Source: Amarobacter sp964507025
Lineage (GTDB): Bacteria; Chloroflexota; Dehalococcoidia; Tepidiformales; Tepidiformaceae
DNA length: 64,000 bases
Assembly: GCA_964507025.1 (NCBI GenBank)
Contig: CAZDOK010000003.1
Span: 186,001 to 250,000, forward strand
Reading direction: 5' to 3'
Shown: piece after piece, positions 41,971 to 50,134 of the stretch
Layout of the letters: each line of letters starts with the position of its first letter
Position numbering within the stretch: position 1 is the first letter of the stretch
Notes under the pieces: model-generated
Told to the model about the DNA's origin: nothing
The model's database searches: none
What the model saw: the letters and a program-made list of their open reading frames with translations, nothing else
Position numbers and translations under genes: made by a program

Positions 41971-42828
41971 ATGGCAGGCGAACACATCACGCAGGAGCAG
42001 GCGGACGAGTACGCCATCGGTTCATTGGAACCGGTGCTCGAACGCGCCATCGCGCTCCACCTGGCCGAATGCTCGGCCTGCCGGGATATGGCGCGCGATG
42101 CCGAGCGGCTGGCCTCGCTTCTCGCGGTGTCGTCGCCTGTCCGGCGGCCATCGCCACGACTGCGCCGCCGGGTCTTCTCGGCCGCGGGGATCACGCGACC
42201 GAGCCCGCTTCGCCGGGCCTTCACCATCAGCCGGGCAGCCGCCGGGCTTGCCGCGGTCATCGTTGCGGCCGGCGCGTTCAGCGGCATGGTTTCGTTGAAA
42301 AACCAGATCGGCGACTTGCGCCAGCAAAACTCCGACCTCCAGGTGCAGATCGATGAGGCGCTTTCCACGAAAGTGGAGCTCGCCGCACTCACGCGGAAAC
42401 TGGACGACCAGGAGAAGCTGGCGACCCAGCTGGAAGAGCGCTCGAAGGACGACCGCGAACTCAACCTCGCCTTCATGTCGCCCACCACCGATGTGGCGGC
42501 AGTTACCTCGCTGAACGAATCGGGCAATGCCATCGGGCGGCTGGTGTGGGATTCGGAGCAGAAGCGCGTGTGGTTTGTCGCGAGCGAACTCCAGAAGCTT
42601 CCTTCGGGCGAGACGTACCAGATCTGGGTGAATTCCGGCGGACGGTACTACAGCCTGGGCACCTTCACACCGGACGATGAGGGCTTCGCCCGGTATGAGA
42701 CGGTGGTGCCCGAGGGGTTGAACACCTACGAGACCGCCGTGGTCACCATCGAACGCGCTGGCGGAAGTCCGCTGCGCGAAGGGCCTACGGTGTTCTTCGT
42801 CGCCGATCTCTCTCGCCTGCGAAACTAG
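41971..42828 (+). CDS. Zinc anti-sigma factor (RskA-like)
   Basis: A 285-residue membrane protein. The N-terminal cytosolic domain has the ZAS motif His30-x3-Cys34-x2-Cys37 (HLAECSAC) that holds the sigma factor. One transmembrane helix spans about 88-107. The outside part has a coiled coil (residues 110-155, QIGDLRQQNSDLQVQIDEAL) and a C-terminal RskA domain ending in a beta fold. It releases the sigma factor on proteolysis or signal sensing. The gene follows the sigma gene by 14 bases and overlaps the convergent thioesterase by four. Confidence 0.88.
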   Translation: MAGEHITQEQADEYAIGSLEPVLERAIALHLAECSACRDMARDAERLASLLAVSSPVRRPSPRLRRRVFSAAGITRPSPLRRAFTISRAAAGLAAVIVAAGAFSGMVSLKNQIGDLRQQNSDLQVQIDEALSTKVELAALTRKLDDQEKLATQLEERSKDDRELNLAFMSPTTDVAAVTSLNESGNAIGRLVWDSEQKRVWFVASELQKLPSGETYQIWVNSGGRYYSLGTFTPDDEGFARYETVVPEGLNTYETAVVTIERAGGSPLREGPTVFFVADLSRLRN

Positions 42829-43373
42829 AGCCGCCGCATGGCGATGCCTCGCCCGGCCCACACCGGTACTGGCAAGGCGGCGTGAGCCGCTCGCCAGGCT
42901 TCCACCCGCTCGCGGACGGGCGCGGGCCACGCCGCTACCCGGCGCGTGGCGAGGTCAACGTGGAGCCACACCTGCTCGATGGTGGCAGCCACCTCTCCAT
43001 CGCCCGCAGTGCGGATCTCGGAGACCCCGCGCAATCGCTTTTCATCGACTTCAAGCACCTGGAACGTGACGACGACCGCGCTCCCGGCGAGGAGCTCGCG
43101 CAAGTAGCGAATGTGGGTTTCCGCCGCGAACGTCGAGAGGCCGGTTTCGCGGGCGTACTCCCAGCCGATGCCCATGGCACTCCACGCCTCGTCCAGGCCC
43201 CGCTCCGAAATGACGAGGTAGTAGGCCATGTTCACGTGGCCGTTGCCATCGAGCCAGCCGGCTTCGATCGGGATGGCTGTGCTGACGAACGGTGCCGAGA
43301 TGCGGGTAGCCGCACCAGTTCCGCGATCGGTGATCTCCGTCACTGTGGTTTCGTCCCCGCGCTGGTTGCGCAC
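42825..43373 (-). CDS. Acyl-CoA thioesterase (hot-dog fold)
   Basis: A 182-residue 4HBT-family thioesterase. The signature is AGWLDGNGHVNMAYYLV, where Asp/Asn near the helix start is catalytic, followed by FAAETHIRYLRELLAG. Length and motif match FadM/YbgC-like enzymes that hydrolyse acyl-CoA. GTG 43373 follows the ECF gene stop by four bases, and a later GTG 43343 has a GGGGA site, so the start is uncertain. It is the last gene of the block that begins with apbE at 47.8 kb. Confidence 0.82.
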   Translation of the reverse strand: MRNQRGDETTVTEITDRGTGAATRISAPFVSTAIPIEAGWLDGNGHVNMAYYLVISERGLDEAWSAMGIGWEYARETGLSTFAAETHIRYLRELLAGSAVVVTFQVLEVDEKRLRGVSEIRTAGDGEVAATIEQVWLHVDLATRRVAAWPAPVRERVEAWRAAHAALPVPVWAGRGIAMRRL

Positions 43374-43377
43374 GGAG

Positions 43378-43995
43378 TCAACGCTCAGAGAGGCGCTCGC
43401 GTAACGCGGCGAGGGCTCGCGCCTGCCGCCCTTTCACGGCGTCGGTTGAAGCACCAATCACCTCCGCGGTCTCCTGGAGCGAAAGGCCATGAAGGAATCG
43501 CAGGCTGATGACCTCGCAGTGCGCGGCGTCGAGCTCCGCGATGGCGCGTGCGAGGTCCAGCCGGTCCGCACTCAACCCCTGGTCTTCGCCGGCTCCATCG
43601 AATACCTCGATGGCGAGCTGTGCTGGCCGGCGGAACCAGGAACGCCGGTGCGAGCCCACCACATGCCGGGCGATGCCGAACAGCCAGGCGCGTGGCGGCA
43701 ACCCGCGATCGTGGAATGCTTCAGCATTACGGAACGCCTCCTCGAACACCTCGCTCGTCGCATCCTCTGCCCGTCCCGCGTCGCCGAGTCGTGAAAGGGC
43801 GTATCGATAGATCGCAGGCATCTCGCGATCGAAGAGGTCGCGCCAGGCATCAGGGTCACGTTCGCGGATCGCCCGGATGAACGCTCCGTGCGCGGGAGTC
43901 GGGGTGCTGGCTTCATTCGCCGGCACCCGCTGCCGAAGGGCTGCGGCGAAGCCCCGCACCCGCCAGGGGAGTGCAGCTGCGGCCGAGCCGGTCAA
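43378..43995 (-). CDS. ECF sigma factor of the apbE block
   Basis: A 205-residue sigma factor. After about 35 linker residues, region 2 shows AWRDLFDREMPAIYRYALSRL and AEDATSEVFEEAFRN; region 4 contains DAAHCEVISLRFLHGLSLQE and TAEVIGASTDAVKGRQARAL. The start overlaps the upstream gene stop by four bases (ATGA), so it is translated with the preceding proline-rich protein. It lacks its own zinc anti-sigma; the neighbour upstream may do that job. It probably controls the apbE block itself. Confidence 0.87.
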   Translation of the reverse strand: MTGSAAAALPWRVRGFAAALRQRVPANEASTPTPAHGAFIRAIRERDPDAWRDLFDREMPAIYRYALSRLGDAGRAEDATSEVFEEAFRNAEAFHDRGLPPRAWLFGIARHVVGSHRRSWFRRPAQLAIEVFDGAGEDQGLSADRLDLARAIAELDAAHCEVISLRFLHGLSLQETAEVIGASTDAVKGRQARALAALRERLSER

Positions 43996-44894
43996 TCGTG
44001 CTCCTCGCCGTCGCCCGGTTCGCGAGGCTCGTCGTCCTCGTCATCTTCGTCATCCTCGTCGTGGTCGTCATCAGGTTCGCCGTCATCGTCGTCGGGGGCG
44101 CTGGTGGGCTCCGGGTCGGGCGTCGAGCCCGGGGGTGGAGTGGTGGTGCCGGCCGGCGTGGGCAACGGTCCATCCGGTGCAGCGCCGTTTTCGGGTGGCG
44201 GTGCCAGAGTCGGCTCCGGAGGTTCGGGGTCATCGGTGGGATCGCCTGGCGTGCTGGCCGTGGCTGCGGGTGTGGGCGTGGCTGCGGCCGGGGACGGCGC
44301 GCCCGGGGTGGCTGGGGGCTGGGCGCTGGCGTCGTTCCCGGGCTCGGTCGCTGGCCGGGGCGTGATCAGTGGCGGGGTCTGGGGCAGTACCGTTGGCTCG
44401 GCCACGCTGGCGGGCGCCGTGGGAGTGCCTGTGCTCGCTGGCGCCGTGGCCGTCGCCGGAGTAACAGTGGGGGCTCCGATCCCCGCGCCGGGTTCGCCAC
44501 CTCCCGGAGCCAGGTTGGCGACGAGCGAGCGCGCGAGGTCGACGACACCCTCGATGGCGTCCATAGGCCCGATTCCGGTGGTATAACTCGCGGCGCTCCC
44601 CGCCACGGCCATGGTGAGCGCCAGGGCGGCGAGCCGGTGCCGAAGAGCCGGCATCGGCGGCAGGCCAGCCAGCCCCAGGAACGCATGAGGTCGTCGCCGG
44701 TGCTCCTCCAAGGCCGCCGAGAAGCGAGAGCGCATTCGCGACTCGGCGGCGGGGCCTGGCCCCGCGATGCGCAACGTGGCGCACTGCCGCGCGAGCCGCA
44801 CAAGCTGGGACGCCTCGCTCGTGGGCGATGCATACGCGAGGCGTCCTTCGATCAGGTCGTCCAGCAGTTGCGGCGAGACGGGCAATTCAGGCAA
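43992..44894 (-). CDS. Membrane-anchored protein with Pro-rich linker and Asp/Glu tail, possible anti-sigma
   Basis: A 300-residue protein of three parts. Residues 1-70 are a helical cytosolic region (PQLLDDLIEGRLAYASPT); one transmembrane helix follows (about 86-106, RLAALALTMAVAGSAASYTT); then a long Pro/Thr/Ala linker of about 150 residues ends in an Asp/Glu/His-rich tail (DDDHDEDDEDDEDDEP). The layout resembles membrane anti-sigma factors with low-complexity outer parts. Its position directly before an ECF sigma gene with a four-base overlap supports that. It also overlaps the haem protein gene by eight bases. Confidence 0.65.
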   Translation of the reverse strand: MPELPVSPQLLDDLIEGRLAYASPTSEASQLVRLARQCATLRIAGPGPAAESRMRSRFSAALEEHRRRPHAFLGLAGLPPMPALRHRLAALALTMAVAGSAASYTTGIGPMDAIEGVVDLARSLVANLAPGGGEPGAGIGAPTVTPATATAPASTGTPTAPASVAEPTVLPQTPPLITPRPATEPGNDASAQPPATPGAPSPAAATPTPAATASTPGDPTDDPEPPEPTLAPPPENGAAPDGPLPTPAGTTTPPPGSTPDPEPTSAPDDDDGEPDDDHDEDDEDDEDDEPREPGDGEEHD

Positions 44895-45549
44895 CGCTCG
44901 CTCCAGCGGGTGCGCGTTTTCGGGGCGCCTTCGCGAAGGTTATCCGCACCACGACCGCAAACACCACTGCGAGACTCGTCGCAAAGTACAGGAGCAACCC
45001 CCACGGTTCGTGGCTGTCGGTGCCTACCTGGAGTCCGTGCCAGAGTGCCGCGCCATAGGCGATGAACGCCGACCGGTGAACCCAGCGCCACGTCCCCGTG
45101 CCAATCGCACCTCGGAACCAGAAGGAAAACGACACGATGGCGGAGAGGTAGAGGGAGATGCTCCCCAGCGCGACATCGTTTCGCTCGTAATACGAGCCAA
45201 AAGGCACGAGCACGTCCACCAGGCCGAATTGTGTCCAGCCATCCGGGATGAGGATCAGTGCATGTGCCAGCCCGAGCAGCACCCCGGCGATGGAGGCGAC
45301 CTGGTGGATCGCAAGCAGGCGCGCTCGCCCGATGATCCCGTCGAACCAGGCCGAGGACATCATCAGCCCGCCGGCCAGGCCAAGCCAGAGAAACAGGTAC
45401 GACGTGATGCCCGCGGCTCGTGAGGCATACCAGGCCCCGTGTTCGCCGGGTTCCGGCATTACGTGGGCGGCCAGGCCGCCGCCGAGCAGACCACCGGCAA
45501 CGGCGCCAGCCAGGGCGATTGAACCGAAGACGGTTAGCGCGCGTCCCAT
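44887..45549 (-). CDS. Ferric-reductase-like haem b transmembrane protein
   Basis: A 220-residue membrane protein with about six helices, of the FRD/YedZ (MsrQ) type. Histidines suited to bind two haems lie in helix pairs: RLLAIHQVAS and LLGLAHALIL, then WRWVHRSAF and GAALWHGLQVG. No FAD/NAD domain is attached, so electrons must come from or go to a partner. Its neighbour two genes on is ApbE, which flavinylates exported proteins. The last bases overlap both neighbours, tying it to the block. Confidence 0.8.
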   Translation of the reverse strand: MGRALTVFGSIALAGAVAGGLLGGGLAAHVMPEPGEHGAWYASRAAGITSYLFLWLGLAGGLMMSSAWFDGIIGRARLLAIHQVASIAGVLLGLAHALILIPDGWTQFGLVDVLVPFGSYYERNDVALGSISLYLSAIVSFSFWFRGAIGTGTWRWVHRSAFIAYGAALWHGLQVGTDSHEPWGLLLYFATSLAVVFAVVVRITFAKAPRKRAPAGASVA

Positions 45550-46283
45550 CAGGAAGCCTTTGATGCCTTCCCCGAACTGGCCGGCTTCGGGGGAGCGGTG
45601 GGTGCTGGTGGAGGTGGTGGCGCGGGCGCAGGTGCCGGTGCCGGTGCGGCGGGTGCGGGTGCTGGCGCTGGTGCGGCGGGTGCCGCTGCTGGCGCTGGTG
45701 CGGGGGCTGCAGGCGCCGGTGCCGGGGCAGGTACGCTCACCGGCTGGGCGGCCGGCGCAGGCGCCACCGGCTCGGGGGCCACGCCCGTACCTCCGCCCGC
45801 AGGCTCGAACGCCATGATCGGAGGCTCGACCGCCGGTGGTGATGAGCCGCCGCCTGCCGCGGGCGATGCGGCCGGCGCGACCGTGGTGGCGGGAGCACCG
45901 GCCGCCGTCGGGGATGGGCCTCCCGGGGCCGCCGCTGGTGGCACCGGCGGCGCCGCGACCTGGCGGATGTACTCGGTGACGTAGTAGACGGGCTGGCGCT
46001 CAACGATCACCATCGGGGGAGAGGCAGGGGCCTCCTGCGAGGGCTCCTCGATGAGGATCCACTCACCCCGCTCCGCATCCCATTGCCAGCCATCCTGGAC
46101 GAGGGGCGCGGAATCCGCTGCCGGTTCCCACTCCGCCTCTGGCTCCCAGCTCTCGCCGTTCTCACCCGTTGCCGCGACGGCGCCCCAGAGGCCGAGGAAC
46201 ATGGCCACCGCACTCGCGCCAAGGGCGACCCGCGTGAGGACGAACTTGACCTGACCACCCGGCGCTCGCTTAGTCGTCGTCAT
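45549..46283 (-). CDS. Membrane-anchored protein with Pro-Ala repeats
   Basis: A 244-residue protein with an N-terminal basic segment and one helix (VALGASAVAMFLGLWGAVAA). It continues with an acidic Trp-rich piece (WEPEAEWEPAAD, GWQWDAERGEWILIEE), a short conserved block (MVIVERQPVYYVTEYIRQ) and a tail of tandem Ala-Pro dipeptides to the end, finishing in Lys/Ser. ATG 46283 overlaps the upstream gene stop by 14 bases. Pro-Ala repeats form extended rods through cell walls. The block is shared with the neighbouring Asp/His protein, so the two seem paralogous. Confidence 0.65.
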   Translation of the reverse strand: MTTTKRAPGGQVKFVLTRVALGASAVAMFLGLWGAVAATGENGESWEPEAEWEPAADSAPLVQDGWQWDAERGEWILIEEPSQEAPASPPMVIVERQPVYYVTEYIRQVAAPPVPPAAAPGGPSPTAAGAPATTVAPAASPAAGGGSSPPAVEPPIMAFEPAGGGTGVAPEPVAPAPAAQPVSVPAPAPAPAAPAPAPAAAPAAPAPAPAPAAPAPAPAPAPPPPPAPTAPPKPASSGKASKAS

Positions 46284-46914
46284 GGTGGTCCTCGTCGTGG
46301 TCGTCATCGCCGCGCTCGTCGTGGTCCTCGTGGTCCTCGTCGTCGTGGTCGTCGTCGTGGTCGTCGTCTTCTCCGGACCTTCTGTCGTCACCCGGTTCCA
46401 CGCGGTTGTCGCGCGCAGTCAGGCCGCCGCCATCTTCGGCAGCCGCCGCGGTGGGCGTGGGTTCCGGAGCGGCGAACGCCACCGGCGGGCTGGCCGGTGC
46501 AGGCTGAGGTGCCGGGATCGAGGGGGGCTGGGGCCGGAGCGCTGGTGATGGCGTGGCAGCAGGCGTGTTCTCGGGGGAAGGCTGGCCCTGAACAGTGCCG
46601 CCCGAAGTCGGCGCCGCCGCGGCCCCACCAGCCTGGGCCCCGCCAGAGCTTCCGCCGGGGACGGTCACGTGTCGCGTGACTATGATGGGTTCCTTGTCGA
46701 CGTAGATGACCTGTGTCGCCACGGCTTCGGGCACCACTGTCGGCTGTTTGGTAGCCGGCGTTTCGACGGCTGAGACTGCCTCTTCGGTGGCGGGAGCCTC
46801 CTGGGCAGTTCCGCCCACTCCAAAGACCCCCTGCCCCACGGCCGTCGCTCCAATGGCGGCCGCCGATAGCCCGGTGGTGAGGCCGGCCGTGATCAGTGAA
46901 CTCAGTCGATTCAT
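46270..46914 (-). CDS. Membrane-anchored protein with Asp/His-rich C-terminal tail
   Basis: A 214-residue protein with a signal or anchor helix (LITAGLTTGLSAAAIGATAV), a Thr/Pro linker, the block QVIYVDKEPIIVTRHVTVPG and a long Pro/Ala/Gly spacer. It ends in about 35 residues made almost only of Asp, His and Glu. Such tails bind divalent metals (Zn, Ni, Cu, Fe) or polycations. GGAGGAG precedes ATG 46914. The gene lies between apbE and the Pro-Ala protein gene and has no recognisable enzyme domain. Confidence 0.65.
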   Translation of the reverse strand: MNRLSSLITAGLTTGLSAAAIGATAVGQGVFGVGGTAQEAPATEEAVSAVETPATKQPTVVPEAVATQVIYVDKEPIIVTRHVTVPGGSSGGAQAGGAAAAPTSGGTVQGQPSPENTPAATPSPALRPQPPSIPAPQPAPASPPVAFAAPEPTPTAAAAEDGGGLTARDNRVEPGDDRRSGEDDDHDDDHDDEDHEDHDERGDDDHDEDHHDDD

Positions 46915-46980
46915 GTGCTCCTCCGCAGATGGGATTGCGGGAAGCACATCGCTCTCCGGGCCGGAAAGGAGTCGCCGAGA

Positions 46981-47000
46981 TGGTAAAGTTGTCTTTACCA
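46981..47000 (-). other. Hairpin across the apbE stop codon
   Basis: On the minus strand TGGTAAAG and CTTTACCA pair over an ACAA loop, and TGG-TAA of the stem is the last codon and stop of apbE. It may dampen read-through into the downstream genes. There is no U-tract. Confidence 0.35.
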
Positions 47001-47831
47001 GTCCCCCGTCGTGGTGCGGGTGCCGTCCGGTGCGAGCGCGAGGACGTCGAGCCGGTAGGCAGCGGTGAGGTCCAGGCCCTCGTGACCTCCGATGAGCACG
47101 GCCTTCGCCCAGACCTCGGCCCACGTGCAGGTTGTAGCGCGCACCGTCACCTGCACAAACGGCGATTCGGCGGGCATGCCAGTGCGTGGGTCGATCAGGT
47201 GGTGCGCAACCTGGCCCCCGGCGGTGGTCCAGCGGCGCTTGAGCACGCTGGAGGTGGCAACGGCGCCGTCGATCACTCCCGCCCAGGTGATGCCGCCTCC
47301 CGGCCCATCGACCTCCACCTTCCAGCCTCGCAAGCCGTCCTCGGCGCCGGCGACGCGGATGTCGCCGCCGGCGTTCACGAAGACGCCGTCGAATCGACCG
47401 GCGAGATGATCGACAGCCAGGTCGGCGGTCCATCCTTTCACGATTCCACCAAGGTCGATCGCCCCACCGGCCACAGACCACCCGCCTGTGCCCCGGGCCA
47501 GGCAGTCGCCCGGACCGGGCACCCTGGAACGCATCGGCGCGCCACTGGAGATCCGCTCGAAGCTCCGGTCGTACCCGGCCTGCGCGAGTGCGGGGAGGAC
47601 CATCGGGTTGAAGAGGCCCCGGGTCTGGTCGTGTGCTTCGATGGCCAGCTCGATGGCGGTTTCCATCCAAGGGTCGTCGATCGTCTCACCGCGATTCATT
47701 CGCGAGAGCATGCTCTCCGGCCGGAAGCGCGAAAACCTGGCCTCCTGCTGTTCGAACAACAGGCGGGTCTCGATGAAGGCGGCGACCGGCGCCGCATCGC
47801 CCTCGACGAACACGTCGATATCGGTGTTCAT
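46995..47831 (-). CDS. apbE: FAD:protein FMN transferase (ApbE)
   Basis: A 278-residue ApbE enzyme that attaches FMN from FAD to Thr or Ser of exported redox proteins. Motifs are FSRFRPESMLSRMNRGE, DLGGIVKGWTAD, FVNAGGDIRVAG and HLIDPRTGMPAE. There is no obvious lipobox, so the protein starts near the conserved core (MNTDIDVFVEGD). A perfect hairpin spans its stop codon. It heads the minus-strand block of five more genes ending with an ECF sigma factor and the thioesterase. Its target is not obvious: no FMN-bind domain is present in the neighbours. Confidence 0.9.
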   Translation of the reverse strand: MNTDIDVFVEGDAAPVAAFIETRLLFEQQEARFSRFRPESMLSRMNRGETIDDPWMETAIELAIEAHDQTRGLFNPMVLPALAQAGYDRSFERISSGAPMRSRVPGPGDCLARGTGGWSVAGGAIDLGGIVKGWTADLAVDHLAGRFDGVFVNAGGDIRVAGAEDGLRGWKVEVDGPGGGITWAGVIDGAVATSSVLKRRWTTAGGQVAHHLIDPRTGMPAESPFVQVTVRATTCTWAEVWAKAVLIGGHEGLDLTAAYRLDVLALAPDGTRTTTGDW

Positions 47832-47887
47832 CGCACGGAAGTGCTCGGAATACTGCAGCGCTCCTTCACCTTTCCGGCGTCACTCGC

Positions 47888-47893
47888 TACCGT
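47888..47893 (+). promoter_or_regulatory. Leaderless -10 box of the lipid kinase gene
   Basis: TACCGT lies six bases before GTG 47900. Confidence 0.5.
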
Positions 47894-47899
47894 GGGTTT

Positions 47900-48847
47900 G
47901 TGAGCAACAGGATATCCCCGGAAGTCGCTGCGCGGCCCCTCTTCATCGTGAACCCGATGTCGGGTGGAGGGCGCACGAAGCACCGCATCGGCGCGCTGGT
48001 GGACGCCATCGAGCGCGCCGGGCTCGAAGCCGACATGGTGTTCACGACCCACCGGGGCCATGGCGAGGAGCTGGCGAAAGAAGCGGTGGAGGCGGGTCGC
48101 GAATTCCTGGTCGCCTGTGGTGGCGATGGGACGGTGTTCGAAGTCGCCAACGGCATCATGGCGCTCGATGCCAACGAGCGGGTCCGGCTCGGGACGATCG
48201 GCATGGGCACTGGCAAGGATGTCGCCAAGGGCCTGGGCATCGGCCGCGGCGCGGCTGCCATCCGGGCCATTGCCTCGGGAGTGGAGCGCCGGGTCGACCT
48301 GGGGAAGGTCACATCGAGGGGCGAGGACGGGGGCGAGCTGGTGCGCTACTTCCTGCTCGAAGCCTCGGCTGGTTGGGTCCCTGAGATTTCGCAATCGACT
48401 CCGCGATGGCTGAAGCGGCTCGGCGACACCGCGCCGTACGTCATCATGACGGCCGTGAAGATGGCCGGCCCGATGGGGCGCCCGTTCACCCTCTCCATCG
48501 ATGGCCAGCAGTTCGATGCCCGCTACAACACGGTAAGCGTCCACAACCTCGAGCTCTGGGGCGGCGACCTGGTCGCCGCGCCCGGCGCATCCCCGGACGA
48601 TGGGCTCTTCGATGTCATTCGCTGGGGCGACCTGTCCCGGCGGGCGGTGCTGAAGGCTGTTTCCGGCCAGCGCAGGGGGGGCACCCATCTGGATATGGAC
48701 GGAATCGACCGTCACCCGGCAAAGGCCGTCGAACTTTCTTCGCCGAAGCCGACGAGGCTGGACCTCGATGGCGAGCTAGGGGGCTATCTGCCGGCGCGCA
48801 TCGAAATCGTGCCCGGGGCCATCCGCTTCGCCGCGCCCCCGGCCTGA
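47900..48847 (+). CDS. Diacylglycerol kinase-like lipid kinase
   Basis: A 315-residue lipid kinase of the DagK/YegS family. Motifs are FIVNPMSGGGRTKHRI and VACGGDGTVFEVANGIM (GGDGT, ATP binding). The later loop is IGMGTGKDVAKGLGI, where most family members have GTGND/ANDFAR: the Asn is replaced by Lys and Phe by Val. It would phosphorylate diacylglycerol or a related lipid. The gene is divergent from apbE. The DG or sphingosine-type substrate is not determinable. Confidence 0.85.
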   Translation: MSNRISPEVAARPLFIVNPMSGGGRTKHRIGALVDAIERAGLEADMVFTTHRGHGEELAKEAVEAGREFLVACGGDGTVFEVANGIMALDANERVRLGTIGMGTGKDVAKGLGIGRGAAAIRAIASGVERRVDLGKVTSRGEDGGELVRYFLLEASAGWVPEISQSTPRWLKRLGDTAPYVIMTAVKMAGPMGRPFTLSIDGQQFDARYNTVSVHNLELWGGDLVAAPGASPDDGLFDVIRWGDLSRRAVLKAVSGQRRGGTHLDMDGIDRHPAKAVELSSPKPTRLDLDGELGGYLPARIEIVPGAIRFAAPPA

Positions 48848-48864
48848 TTCGCAGCGGTACCTCA

Positions 48865-48887
48865 ACCAGCCTGACCGCTGGTACACT
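48865..48887 (+). promoter_or_regulatory. Palindromic operator and -10 box of the thiolase gene
   Basis: ACCAGC-CTGACC-GCTGGT is a symmetric site at 48865-48882 that abuts TACACT at 48882-48887, a -10 box. A repressor bound here would block transcription of the thiolase gene. No -35 is clear. Confidence 0.45.
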
Positions 48888-48928
48888 CGCTGGGCACTCC
48901 ACAAATCTCCCTCAAAGGAACTGACTCC

Positions 48929-50113
48929 ATGCGCGAAGTTGTCATTGTCGATGCAATCCGCACGCCGATCGGCCGGCGTGGCGGCGTCTTGAGCAAGCAA
49001 CATAACATCGAAACGTCGTAGCTGCTTCTTAAGGAGCACGTGAACCGCAACAACCTCGACCCGGAGGTTGTTGACGACGTCATCTACGGTTGCGTGAGCG
49101 AGGTTGGCGCTCAGTCCACGAACCTTGCCCGCAACGTGGTGTTGACGGCCGGCTGGCCGTACACGATCCCTGGTGTCACGCTTGACCGCCAGTGCAGCTC
49201 GAGCCAGCAGGCGGTGCACTTCGCCGCCAACCAGATCGGTTCCGGTGTGCATGACGTGGTGGTGGCTGGCGGGACCGAGTTCATGTCGCAGATCCCGTTG
49301 GGCGCGAACGTTGGGCAGGGCATGGGCACACCCTTCACGAAGGCCATGGCCGACCAGTACGACCTGTCGTCGCAGGGCATCGCCGCCGAGCGCATCGCTG
49401 AGAAGTGGGGCATCACCCGGGGCGAGGCCGACGAGTTCGCGGTTGAGAGCCAGGCCCGTGCGGCCCAGGCCCAGAAGGAAGGCCGCTTCAAAAACGAGCT
49501 GGTTCCCGTGCCGGGCAAGAAGAAGATCAAGAAGGCAGACGGCACTGAAGACTGGGAAGACGCAACCATCGACTTCGATGAGGGCATCCGCGCGGGCACC
49601 ACGCTCGAAGTACTGGCCGGGTTGAAAGCAAGCTTCAAGGAGAACGGCGTGCACCACGCTGGCAACTCCAGCCAGATCACCGACGGCTCGTCCGCGGTAC
49701 TGCTCACGCACCCCGACAAGGCGAAAGAGATGGGCTGGAGGCCCCGGGCCCGCATCGTCTCGCAGGCGGTGGTCGGCTCCGATCCGGCGCTGATGCTTAC
49801 CGGGCCGATCACGGCGACGCCGCTCGCGCTCTCGCGCGCTGGCCTCACCATGCGCGACATCGACCTTGTGGAAATCAACGAGGCCTTCGCAAGCGTGGTG
49901 CTGGCGTGGAAGCGCGAGATGAACGCCGACATGAACAAGGTGAACGTGAACGGCGGCGCCATCGCGCTTGGCCACCCGACTGGCTGCACCGGCGCCCGTC
50001 TTTTCGGCACACTGCTCAACGAGCTCGAGCGCACGGGCGGCCGCTACGGCCTCGTCACGATGTGCGTGGGTGGCGGTATCGGCACGGCCACCATCATCGA
50101 GCGGCTCGGCTAG
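48929..50113 (+). pseudogene. Thiolase (acetyl-CoA acyltransferase) interrupted by TAG at codon 31
   Basis: Thiolase features are intact: active-site Cys in TLDRQCSSSQQAVHFA, NEAF loop, ALGHPTGCTG His and the C-terminal MCVGGGIGT. Starting at ATG 48929 with an AAAGGA site, the frame reads MREVVIVDAIRTPIGRRGG, the normal thiolase N-terminus, then hits TAG at 49019-49021 and continues in the same frame without a shift. A GTG at 49040, preceded by AAGGAG, could restart and give 357 residues lacking the first strand. Either the gene is broken, restarted, read through or a base is wrong in the assembly. Everything after codon 31 is undamaged, so decay is recent or absent. Confidence 0.75.
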
Positions 50114-50134
50114 CAGGGGCTTGCCGCGAACGTT

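Noticed and set aside
45560..45760. Short tandem repeats that might be a CRISPR or other DNA array
   Set aside because: The period is six bases and codes for Ala-Pro dipeptides in frame with the protein; there are no spacers.
45549..46914. ApbE flavinylation sites in the low-complexity proteins
   Set aside because: I looked for a (D/S)-G-A-(S/T)-x-(T/S)-like site. AGAPATT is similar but lacks the pattern, so the target of ApbE is left open.
49019..49021. TAG as a pyrrolysine codon
   Set aside because: No pylS, pylT or PYLIS-like stem is visible, and thiolases are not known to carry this residue. A mutation or sequence error is simpler.
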